Shown: in pieces, positions 6,544 through 13,067 of the stretch
Numbering within the stretch: the first letter of the stretch is position 1
Layout of the letters: the number at the start of each line of letters is the position of its first letter
Assembly (NCBI GenBank): GCA_002371315.1
Contig: DFHL01000104.1
Coordinates: 1,096 to 15,799, forward strand
Source: Bacteroidales bacterium UBA3724
Lineage (GTDB): Bacteria; Bacteroidota; Bacteroidia; Bacteroidales; P3
Direction of reading: 5' to 3'
Length of the DNA stretch: 14,704 nt
Notes under the pieces: model-generated
What the model was told of the DNA's origin: nothing
What the model saw: only the letters and a program-made list of their open reading frames with translations
Database searches by the model: none
Program-made: the position numbers and the translations under genes

Positions 6544-8739
6544 ATGAAGAAATTGTTTCTTATAGTTGTTGTTTTGAGTTCGCTAAGTGCTGTGGCACAG
6601 AACAAAAGCACGGTTGAGACGCGTGCGCTGATGCAGAATTACAACGCCTCCAAAAGCGTCGGCAAGATGTCAAAAACCCTTCTTGACCGCTATCCTCTGC
6701 GCGATGGCAAGGGTGGTGCAAGCATCGGTGTTATTGCAAAGGTGAACGACGGTTTTTCGGCTGCTGAGCTGGAGTCGCAGGGTATTAAAATCACTTCGCG
6801 AATCGACGACATTGTCGTTATGCGAGCACCTATCGAGAAACTGGAATGCATTGAGAAATGCAAGGGCGTGACGGTTTTCAGTGTGGCTCACCGCGTGGCG
6901 CCGCTTATGGACAAGACCCGTGCCGACACGCACACGGACAGTGTCCAGGCCGGCGTGGGTGTGCCGATGCCGTTCGACGGCGAGGGAGTGCTGATAGGCA
7001 TTACGGACTGGGGATTCGACTATACGCACCCGAACCTGAACAAGTCGAGCAATCTGCGCATTGAGCGTGCGTGGGACCATTTCAAGACTTCGGGTCCTGC
7101 GCCTGATGGTTTCGACTACGGTACGGAATACCGCACCCCTGCCGAGGTTCGTGCTGCCAAATGCGACACTTTCGGACTGTACGGCTACGGTACGCACGGC
7201 ACGCACGTGGCTGGCATCTGCGGCGGCAACGGTACCACGTCGGGCCACGCTATAGGGCAGGCCCCTGGTGCTCATTACCTTATGGGTTCGTGGTTTCTGG
7301 ACGAGGCTTCGTGGCTGGACCAGGTGGCCTGGATGAAAGGTGTTGCCGACGAGATGGGACGTCGTCTGGTGATCAACAGCAGCTGGGGTATGTACACATT
7401 CAGCACGCTGGACGGCACCTCGCTTCTGAGCCAGGCAATCAACCGCTATTCGGACCAGGGTATTGTCTTTGTGACGAGCGGCGGCAACAACGGCGACGAG
7501 AACTATCACCTTCAGCGTACGTTTACAAGTACGGACGACACGCTCAAATCCATTGCCACGTACTACAGCAACGGCATAGGACAGGGTCTGATATACTGGG
7601 GCGAAAGCACTGGAACAGAAGGCGGAGCGAAGGCTGTGAAGGCTTTCAATGCGGGTTTTGCCCTTGTGAGCAACGCGGACGGAAGCATACACTATTCGAG
7701 GATGTACAACACGCGTGAGAACCTAGGATTTCTGGACACTTTCATTGTTGTGAACAATGACACAATACGTTACGACATTATGGTAGAAGACCAGAACCCC
7801 CTGAGCGGGCGTCCGCACGTGCTGCTGAATGTAGGCAGAAACAATGGCTACAAGCTGATGATGCTGTGCACCGGCGAAGAGGGCTCAACGGTCCACGTAT
7901 GGAATATGGCCAACCTGTCGAACGGCGCGGGCAATATGGGATGCGCTTTTGTGAATGGTGGAATTTTCGGGTGCCAAGAAGGTAATGCAGACTACGGCAT
8001 CGGCGAGCCGGCGTGTGCCGAGAAGACCATCACGGTGGCTGCACACGCTGCCGACTTTTACGACGGCAACGTTTGCTATCCGGGCGAAATAGCGGGTTTT
8101 TCGAGCTTCGGTCCTACCCTTGACGGAAGGATGAAGCCGGAGATATCGGCCCCCGGTGTGAACGTCGTTTCGTCGCTGTCGTCGTACTATGAGACAAACG
8201 GCGGCTACCCTGCGGTTTATGATGCAATTTCTTCGGGACGGCACTACATCTGGAGCCGTATGAGTGGCACGTCTATGTCGTCGCCTGCGGTTTCGGGCAT
8301 AGTTGCGCTTATGCTTCAGGCGAACCCAAACCTTACGGTGGACCAGATAAGGGACATTCTGTTTTCGACGGCGCGCAATGACGAGATGACAGGTCCGCTT
8401 CAGGAAATGGACAGTATGAGCGTGCGCTGGGGACACGGCAAGGTCGACGCCCTCAAAGCTGTAAACGCCGCATACGACAAGCTCGACATAGAGCAGGCTT
8501 CGACGATTGAACCCGAACTTGTGGTATTCCCGAACCCGGCAAGCGGCAGGGTGGATATACTGACAGGAAGCGACAGGGCCGAGGAAATGCAGATACTGTC
8601 GGCCGACGGCAAAACAGTGCATACGGCCACGGTCTGCGGCCAGACTTCGGTCGACATCAGCCAGTTGCCGACAGGCGTATACTTCGTAAGGGTCATCGAC
8701 CGCAACAATATCAGAATGAAGAAAATAGTCAAATTATAG
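6544..8739 (+). CDS. Secreted S8 family subtilisin-like serine peptidase with T9SS sorting domain
   Basis: The 731-residue precursor begins with a signal peptide (about 1-19, cut after AVAQ). A propeptide-like region reaches about residue 135. The catalytic triad is visible: Asp155 (ITDWGFD), His218 (THGTHVAG) and Ser577 (SGTSMSSPAVSG), with the oxyanion Asn at about 315 (SGGNNG). Some 260 residues separate the Asn from the Ser, against about 65 in subtilisin, so an extra domain of roughly 200 residues is inserted there. Residues 656-731 form a typical type A T9SS C-terminal domain (VFPNPASG, LPTGVYFVRV, ending in KKIVKL). It should direct passage across the outer membrane. The substrate is unknown. 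The gene has its own promoter element. The TAG stop is the first part of the following heptad repeat. Confidence 0.95.
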   Translation: MKKLFLIVVVLSSLSAVAQNKSTVETRALMQNYNASKSVGKMSKTLLDRYPLRDGKGGASIGVIAKVNDGFSAAELESQGIKITSRIDDIVVMRAPIEKLECIEKCKGVTVFSVAHRVAPLMDKTRADTHTDSVQAGVGVPMPFDGEGVLIGITDWGFDYTHPNLNKSSNLRIERAWDHFKTSGPAPDGFDYGTEYRTPAEVRAAKCDTFGLYGYGTHGTHVAGICGGNGTTSGHAIGQAPGAHYLMGSWFLDEASWLDQVAWMKGVADEMGRRLVINSSWGMYTFSTLDGTSLLSQAINRYSDQGIVFVTSGGNNGDENYHLQRTFTSTDDTLKSIATYYSNGIGQGLIYWGESTGTEGGAKAVKAFNAGFALVSNADGSIHYSRMYNTRENLGFLDTFIVVNNDTIRYDIMVEDQNPLSGRPHVLLNVGRNNGYKLMMLCTGEEGSTVHVWNMANLSNGAGNMGCAFVNGGIFGCQEGNADYGIGEPACAEKTITVAAHAADFYDGNVCYPGEIAGFSSFGPTLDGRMKPEISAPGVNVVSSLSSYYETNGGYPAVYDAISSGRHYIWSRMSGTSMSSPAVSGIVALMLQANPNLTVDQIRDILFSTARNDEMTGPLQEMDSMSVRWGHGKVDALKAVNAAYDKLDIEQASTIEPELVVFPNPASGRVDILTGSDRAEEMQILSADGKTVHTATVCGQTSVDISQLPTGVYFVRVIDRNNIRMKKIVKL

Positions 8740-8878
8740 TGACCTGTGAATAGTGAATAGTGAATAGTGACCTGTGAATAGTGACCTGTGAAACGAACGC
8801 GCTCAATTCACAATTCACTAATCACAATTCACAATTCACAATTCACTAACGAATTAACAAATTACAAATTACAAATAA
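8739..8878 (+). repeat. Spacer B: 20 heptads in perfect register between subtilase and membrane protein gene
   Basis: The whole spacer is 140 bases of uninterrupted seven-base phasing. Eight left-arm heptads (GTGACCT, GTGAATA, ending GTGAAAC) run into core heptads GAACGCG and CTCAATT. Right-arm heptads (CACAATT, CACTAAT) follow, then an A-rich tail of three related words (CAAATTA, CAAATAA). The block starts at the third base of the TAG stop of the subtilase and ends three bases before the TTG start of the next gene. Confidence 0.95.
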
Positions 8879-8881
8879 GCG

Positions 8882-9856
8882 TTGCTTAAAATATTCAAAC
8901 AAAATACGATAGGACAAATACTTGTCATCGCCGTAACGATCATCGCGTTATGGACGAGGGCTTTTATCGTCCCCATAGCGATGCCTGCAAGCCATTTCTT
9001 TTCGCCACTGTATGAACTGGTATACAGCTGGCTTAGCCCGGTACCGCGACTGGCCAGCGGGTTAGCTTTGCTGCTCGTTCTGACTCAGGGTGTTTGGATC
9101 AATGCAATACTTACCAACCACAAGATAACAAAGGCCCACAGCCTGATGCCGATGTTCCTGTACATCACCGTAATGAGCTGGAACAGCAGCCAGCTGACAA
9201 TCACCCCGATGCTTCTTGCAAGCCTACCGCTTCTTGCCGCAACCAGCCAGTTGCTTTCTGACGGCGGCACGCAGCTGACACCCGAGCGCAACTTCAACGC
9301 TTCCTTCTGCATCGGACTCATCGGCCTCTTCCATCTCCCAGCCCTGTGCTACATCGTCCCCTTCCTTTTTGTTTTCATCATCTACAAAATGTACCGCTGG
9401 CGACATCTACTCATCAGCATACTCGGACTGCTGGCCACCCCTATCCTTCTGCTCACCTACGCCTTCCTCTCCGACAAGCTCGACTACTACCTCATCCTTG
9501 TGCGGCACGACCTGTCGAACATTGATTTCCAATGGCAACCGGCATCCTTCCTCGAAGCATTGCCCACCCTCATCCTTTTGGCACTGCTGCTCGCGGCGCT
9601 CTTCAAACAGCTCGGCTCTCTCAACGACCGCACCGTACACCAGCGTATCAACACCGGCGTACTCTGCCTACCCCTCATCGCCGCAGCCATTCTCTTCCTC
9701 TATCCGCACACTCCAACCTTTGACATCCAGCCTCTTGCATTGCCTTTCGCCTTTGTCGGCACACACCTGCTTATGGCGCAGCGCAAGCGACTCTGGATAA
9801 ACGAAACCCTGATCATCCTCTTCATCGTCTGCGCCCTGATAAACCCTATTTTGTGA
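8882..9856 (+). CDS. Polytopic inner-membrane protein, DUF6427-like, function unknown
   Basis: The 324 residues hold about eight or nine hydrophobic segments, for example near 12-32, 58-78, 88-115, 142-168, 175-195, 225-242, 258-274, 284-299 and 308-322. Between 32 and 57 lies a short polar loop, and a basic cluster is at 300-303. The length, the N-terminal pattern and the gene's position among housekeeping genes resemble the uncharacterised DUF6427 family of Bacteroidota, but I cannot confirm that by alignment. No catalytic motif is visible. The only plausible start is TTG at 8882, directly after the heptad tail, because the next in-frame Met is at residue 34, beyond the first helix. From about residue 136 the codons become markedly C-rich. 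The stop codon TGA lies in the next heptad block. Confidence 0.75.
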   Translation: MLKIFKQNTIGQILVIAVTIIALWTRAFIVPIAMPASHFFSPLYELVYSWLSPVPRLASGLALLLVLTQGVWINAILTNHKITKAHSLMPMFLYITVMSWNSSQLTITPMLLASLPLLAATSQLLSDGGTQLTPERNFNASFCIGLIGLFHLPALCYIVPFLFVFIIYKMYRWRHLLISILGLLATPILLLTYAFLSDKLDYYLILVRHDLSNIDFQWQPASFLEALPTLILLALLLAALFKQLGSLNDRTVHQRINTGVLCLPLIAAAILFLYPHTPTFDIQPLALPFAFVGTHLLMAQRKRLWINETLIILFIVCALINPIL

Positions 9857-9918
9857 ACAGTGAATAGTGACCAGTGAAACGAACGCGTCAGCCAATAACA
9901 CAATAACGCAATAACACA
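9853..9918 (+). repeat. Spacer C: heptads plus octads filling the gap before rnhB
   Basis: GTGAACA, GTGAATA, GTGACCA and GTGAAAC are followed by the core heptad GAACGCG, then TCAGCC. After these come three octads of AATAACAC/AATAACGC and one A before the ATG at 9919. The first heptad overlaps the upstream TGA stop at 9854-9856. The spacer therefore contains no sequence that is not part of the word pattern. Confidence 0.93.
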
Positions 9919-10521
9919 ATGCTCTGCCAATACCACACACAAGGAATGATCGAAGCCGGACTCGACGAAGCCGGACGAGGCTGCCTTGCAGGTCCCGTCT
10001 ACGCCGCTGCCGTCATTTTGCCTCAGGACTACACTAACCCCATTCTCAACGACTCCAAGCAGCTCAGCGAAAAACAGCGCGACCGCCTGCGTGCCGAAAT
10101 TGAGCACGATGCACTGGCCTATGCCGTTGCCGCCGTCAGCAACCAGGAAATCGACCACACCAACATCCTTCGCGCATCATTTCACGCAATGAACCTCGCC
10201 GTCAATCAACTCAATATCAAACCGCAGATGCTCCTCATCGACGGAAACCGGTTCATCAACGAAACCGACATTCCACACCTCTGCATCATAAAGGGCGACG
10301 CCAAATACCTCTCCATCGCCGCTGCCTCAATCCTCGCAAAGACCTATCGCGACGAATTTATGATGCAGCAGCACCAGCAATATCCACAATACCAATGGAA
10401 CAACAACAAAGGATACCCCACCGCCAAACACTACGACGCAATCGAAAAACACGGCATCACCCCACTGCACCGACGCAGCTTCGCGCTTTACAGGCAAAAG
10501 GAACTATTCGGTGATTCGTGA
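9919..10521 (+). CDS. rnhB: Ribonuclease HII
   Basis: This cytoplasmic enzyme cuts the RNA strand of RNA-DNA hybrids and starts ribonucleotide excision. The 200-residue protein has the normal length and all four acidic active-site residues: Asp16 and Glu17 in GLDEAGRGCLAGPV, Asp108 in LLIDGN and Asp127 in KGDAKYLSIAAASILAK. I chose ATG at 9919 because the octad repeat ends one base before it, as in two other spacers. A second in-frame ATG at 9946 would give a slightly shorter protein that keeps all motifs and cannot be excluded. The stop TGA lies in the next heptad block. Confidence 0.97.
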   Translation: MLCQYHTQGMIEAGLDEAGRGCLAGPVYAAAVILPQDYTNPILNDSKQLSEKQRDRLRAEIEHDALAYAVAAVSNQEIDHTNILRASFHAMNLAVNQLNIKPQMLLIDGNRFINETDIPHLCIIKGDAKYLSIAAASILAKTYRDEFMMQQHQQYPQYQWNNNKGYPTAKHYDAIEKHGITPLHRRSFALYRQKELFGDS

Positions 10522-10667
10522 CCAGTAACCAGTGACCAGTGAATAGTGACACGAACACGCCAGCCACTAACGCAATAACGCAATAACACACTAACGCAAT
10601 AACACACCAACGCGCCAGCCACTAACGCACTAACGCACTAACGCAATAACACACTAACGCATTCACA
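10518..10667 (+). repeat. Spacer D: heptads, two cores and an octad array before the DUF6913 gene
   Basis: Five left heptads (GTGACCA, GTAACCA, GTGAATA, GTGACAC types) lead to a core variant CGAACACGCCAGCC at 10552-10565. Octads such as ACTAACGC, AATAACGC and AATAACAC follow. A second core-like copy, CCAACGCGCCAGCC, is at 10607-10620, then more octads up to ATTCACA and the ATG at 10668. The two cores with their first octad agree at 18 of 20 bases, 55 bases apart. The TGA stop of rnhB is within the first heptad. Confidence 0.93.
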
Positions 10668-11231
10668 ATGATGATAATTGATTACATAATAAAAAAATAC
10701 CAGCAGCGGCAACTCCGCAGCCTTCTCTCCGCTCCTCGCGACAAACGTATCGACAACTGGGAAAACATCAAAACAATAGGCCTCATCTTCACCGTTGCCA
10801 ATGCTGAACGATGGAACCTCATTCACCGCTTCATCGCAGCACAGGAAAAACAAGGCAAAGAAATATACCTCATTGGCTTCCAAGCCAACAAGTACGAAAT
10901 CGACTACATCTTCTCCCACACTCACACCACCATCTGCCACGAAAAGGAAGATTTCACTCACCTCGGACTGCCCAAAGAAGGCGTCACCGACCCCTTCCTC
11001 AACCGGCACTACGACCTCGTCATCGACACAACCATCCAACCCGACTTCTTCGGCAAATACATCACCGCCAGCGCCGACGCCAACCTCAAAGTGGGCTACT
11101 CTAACCCACAATCCCAACAGGACGAAGGCGTTATGGATATGTACGACCTCGCCATACAAGGCAACGCCGAAATGGACTTCAAAGACTACATCGAACAAAT
11201 CGTAAAATACCTCAATATGATACAAAAATAG
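10668..11231 (+). CDS. DUF6913-like protein, function unknown
   Basis: The 187-residue soluble protein lacks a signal peptide and membrane helices. It looks like an alpha/beta fold: hydrophobic strand IGLIFTV (37-43), helix ERWNLIHRFIAAQE (47-60), strand IYLIGF (66-71), strand YDLVIDTT (115-122), then KYITASADANLKVGYS (130-145) and a C-terminal helix ending in YLNMIQK. This pattern and the place directly before dapA fit the DUF6913 family of Bacteroidota. I recognise it from memory of the pattern, without an alignment. No catalytic motif is evident. The start is ATG at 10668, with an adjacent ATG at 10671 as the alternative. The TAG stop is joined to the next heptad block. Confidence 0.8.
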   Translation: MMIIDYIIKKYQQRQLRSLLSAPRDKRIDNWENIKTIGLIFTVANAERWNLIHRFIAAQEKQGKEIYLIGFQANKYEIDYIFSHTHTTICHEKEDFTHLGLPKEGVTDPFLNRHYDLVIDTTIQPDFFGKYITASADANLKVGYSNPQSQQDEGVMDMYDLAIQGNAEMDFKDYIEQIVKYLNMIQK

Positions 11232-11427
11232 TGAACAGTGATTAGTGACCTGTGAAACGAACGCACTCAATTCACCAATCACAATTCACAGAGACACGAA
11301 CGCGCTCAATTCACTAATCACAATTCACTAATCACAATTCACAGAAACACGAACGCGCTCAATTCACTAATCACAATTCACAATTCACAGAGACACGAAC
11401 GCGCTCAATTCACCAATCACAATTCAC
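11231..11427 (+). repeat. Spacer E: heptad element with four tandem cores before dapA
   Basis: After GTGAACA, GTGATTA, GTGACCT and GTGAAAC, the core ACGAACGCRCTCAA occurs four times, beginning at 11257, 11296, 11349 and 11395. Right-arm heptads (CACAATT, CACTAAT, CACCAAT) separate the copies. The intervals of 39, 53 and 46 bases differ from each other by exactly 7 or 14. Copies two to four are preceded by GAGAC or GAAAC instead of GTGAA. The spacer is 212 bases, the longest of the set. Confidence 0.95.
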
Positions 11428-11443
11428 AACAAAATTCTCAAAG

Positions 11444-12337
11444 ATGGCAAAAAACAATTCATTCTCTGGAACCGGCGTCGCTCTCATCACTCCGTTCCGC
11501 AAACAGGAAACCATAGACTTCAGCAAACTCGATGAACTCATCGACCACGTCATTTCCTCAGGCGTCGACTATATCGTCGCTCTCGGCACCACCAGCGAAG
11601 CCGCCACAATGTCCCAAAGCGAACGCACTGCCCTGCTACAATTCATCGTCGAAAGCGTCAACAACCGACTGCCCATCCTCCTCGGTATGGGCGGCAACAA
11701 CACCCGCGCCGTCACCGACGCCATCAGCCAGACCAACTTCGACGGCATCAGCGGCATCCTCTCCGTAACCCCCTACTACAACAAACCACAGCAGCGAGGA
11801 CTCATACAGCACTTTAAAAGCATAGCCGATGTTTCCCCCGTTCCCGTGGTCCTCTACAACGTCCCAGGACGCACCTCCTGCAATATGACCGCCGAAACCA
11901 CTCTCCAGCTCGCCGAAGAATGCCCTAACATCATCGCCATCAAAGAAGCCTCCGGCAACCTCCCGCAAGTGATGGAAATCCTCCGCTGCAAACCAGCCAA
12001 CTTCAACGTCATCTCCGGCGACGACAGCCTCACTCTCCCTATGATCGCCCTCGGCGCCGTCGGCGTCATCTCCGTCATCGCCAATGCCTATCCCAAAGAA
12101 ATGGCGGATATGGTGCATTTTGCCCTCAAAGGCGACCTCAAGAAAGCACTGCCCATACATTACAAACTGCTGCCCCTGATGAACGCCATCTTCGAAGAAG
12201 GCAATCCCGGCGGCATCAAAGCCCTCCTCGAGATACAAAACCGCCTCACCAACCAGCTCCGCTCGCCACTGTCCAAAGTCTCCAAAACCCTCTACAACAA
12301 ACTTCGCGAACTCGACTCGGTATTCCAAAACCAGTGA
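11444..12337 (+). CDS. dapA: 4-hydroxy-tetrahydrodipicolinate synthase
   Basis: DapA condenses pyruvate with aspartate semialdehyde, the first committed step to diaminopimelate and lysine, in the cytoplasm. The 297 residues have the family length. Key residues are visible: Schiff-base Lys167 (IIAIKEASGN), Tyr138 in LYNVPGRT with Arg143, Thr49-Thr50 in ALGTTSEAATMS, Tyr111-Tyr112 in PYYNKPQQRG, and GGNNT at 83-87. GTTSEAAT departs slightly from the common GTTGESAT, which I believe is normal variation within Bacteroidota. The start ATG at 11444 follows an A-rich leader (CAACAAAATTCTCAAAG). The TGA stop lies in the first heptad of the next spacer. Confidence 0.97.
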   Translation: MAKNNSFSGTGVALITPFRKQETIDFSKLDELIDHVISSGVDYIVALGTTSEAATMSQSERTALLQFIVESVNNRLPILLGMGGNNTRAVTDAISQTNFDGISGILSVTPYYNKPQQRGLIQHFKSIADVSPVPVVLYNVPGRTSCNMTAETTLQLAEECPNIIAIKEASGNLPQVMEILRCKPANFNVISGDDSLTLPMIALGAVGVISVIANAYPKEMADMVHFALKGDLKKALPIHYKLLPLMNAIFEEGNPGGIKALLEIQNRLTNQLRSPLSKVSKTLYNKLRELDSVFQNQ

Positions 12338-12442
12338 CAAGTGAATAGTGACCTGTGAAAAGTGACCTGTGAAACGAACGCGCTCGTGTCACAGGTCACT
12401 AATCACAACGCAATAACGCACTAACACACTAACGCATTAACT
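12334..12442 (+). repeat. Spacer F: heptad element with perfect 12-bp dyad, then octads
   Basis: Ten heptads from 12334 to 12403 include the arms AGTGACCTGTGA (12361-12372) and TCACAGGTCACT (12389-12400), which are exact reverse complements around a 16-base loop holding the core ACGAACGCGCTCGTG. From 12407 the octads AACGCAAT, AACGCACT, AACACACT and AACGCATT run to four bases before the ATG at 12443. In other spacers the right arm reads AATTCAC instead, so here the right arm mirrors this spacer's own left words. The RNA should form a stable hairpin, without a U-tract. Confidence 0.95.
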
Positions 12443-12880
12443 ATGAACCTCACTGCCATTGCAAAAAAAGTCTTTTCGGGCGACCTCTATGCCACTCAAA
12501 CCACAGGCATCGAAATCCTTGCCGTCGACGAAAACCGCACCCTATGCCGCCTTCCACTGTCTGCTGCACACCGCAACGCCAAAGGCAACGTTATGGGTGG
12601 TGTCATCTTCACCCTCGCCGACTTCGCCTTCGCCATCGCTGCCAATGCGCCGATCCTGGCCCAGTCCTCCGAGGGGGATACACCCCTTCTGCAGTGGGTA
12701 TCATCCTCATCCACCATCCATTTCCTCTCCCCACCCAAAGGCGACACTCTGACAGCAACGACATCGGTCATCAGGCAAGGACGCTCACAGGCTGTCATTC
12801 AAATAAATGTCACCGACAGCCAGCAGCGCAACGTCGCCCTCGTAACCACCTCTGGAACAAAAATAGTGACCAGTGAATAG
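12443..12880 (+). CDS. PaaI-type hotdog fold thioesterase
   Basis: The 145-residue protein is a single hotdog domain of the PaaI/YdiI kind, which hydrolyses acyl-CoA thioesters in the cytoplasm. The signature HRNAKGNVMGGVIFTLADFAFAIAAN spans 43-68, with His43, Asn45, Gly52-Gly53 and Asp60 in the expected places. STIHFLSPPKGD (90-101) and the strand that follows also fit. The true substrate cannot be read from sequence. Phenylacetyl-CoA or 1,4-dihydroxy-2-naphthoyl-CoA are both possible, and the latter would suit the quinone-related prenyl synthase next door, though that is speculation. The last four residues, VTSE, and the TAG stop are encoded by heptad repeat sequence, so the original C-terminus may have been replaced. 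Confidence 0.88.
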   Translation: MNLTAIAKKVFSGDLYATQTTGIEILAVDENRTLCRLPLSAAHRNAKGNVMGGVIFTLADFAFAIAANAPILAQSSEGDTPLLQWVSSSSTIHFLSPPKGDTLTATTSVIRQGRSQAVIQINVTDSQQRNVALVTTSGTKIVTSE

Positions 12881-12935
12881 TGACCAGTGAAACGAACGCG
12901 CTCAATTCACAATTCACTAATCACTAATCACTAAA
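12866..12935 (+). repeat. Spacer G, first part: ten heptads beginning inside the thioesterase gene
   Basis: GTGACCA, GTGAATA, GTGACCA and GTGAAAC are followed by GAACGCG, CTCAATT, CACAATT and CACTAAT words in exact register. The first two heptads are translated as the C-terminus of the thioesterase and contain its stop codon at 12878-12880. The block passes directly into the decamer repeats at 12941. Confidence 0.93.
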
Positions 12936-12940
12936 AAAAT

Positions 12941-13066
12941 TGCTGACTAATTGCCGTCCAATTGCTGATAATTGCTGTTCAAAAAAAAATTTCTGGTTAA
13001 TTCCTGGCCTATTTCTGATAATTCCTGTTCAAAAAAAAATCCTGTCCAATTCCTGTTAAAAAAAAC
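12941..13066 (+). repeat. Spacer G, second part: tandem 50-base repeat built of decamers
   Basis: Two 50-base units (12941-12990 and 12991-13040) and a shortened third unit follow one another. Each contains decamers such as ATTGCTGATA and ends in a run of nine A. Unit one uses mainly GCTG words, while unit two uses CCTG or TCTG words at the corresponding places. The third unit ends in AAAAAAAACT directly before the ATG at 13068. Confidence 0.9.
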
Positions 13067-13067
13067 T

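Noticed and set aside
11252..11427. Intrinsic terminators or attenuators at the heptad spacers
   Set aside because: Dyads are present but no T-tract follows them, unlike the true terminator at 6360-6398. Attenuation of dapA would need a leader peptide or riboswitch, and none is visible.
11231..11443. Lysine riboswitch before dapA
   Set aside because: The whole spacer is explained by heptads and core copies, and the multi-helix lysine aptamer sequence is not recognisable.
12972..13067. N-terminal extension of the prenyl synthase reading frame (starting MLFKKKF)
   Set aside because: It is encoded wholly by the decamer repeats and A-runs, has no family similarity, and the ATG at 13068 begins the family-like sequence.
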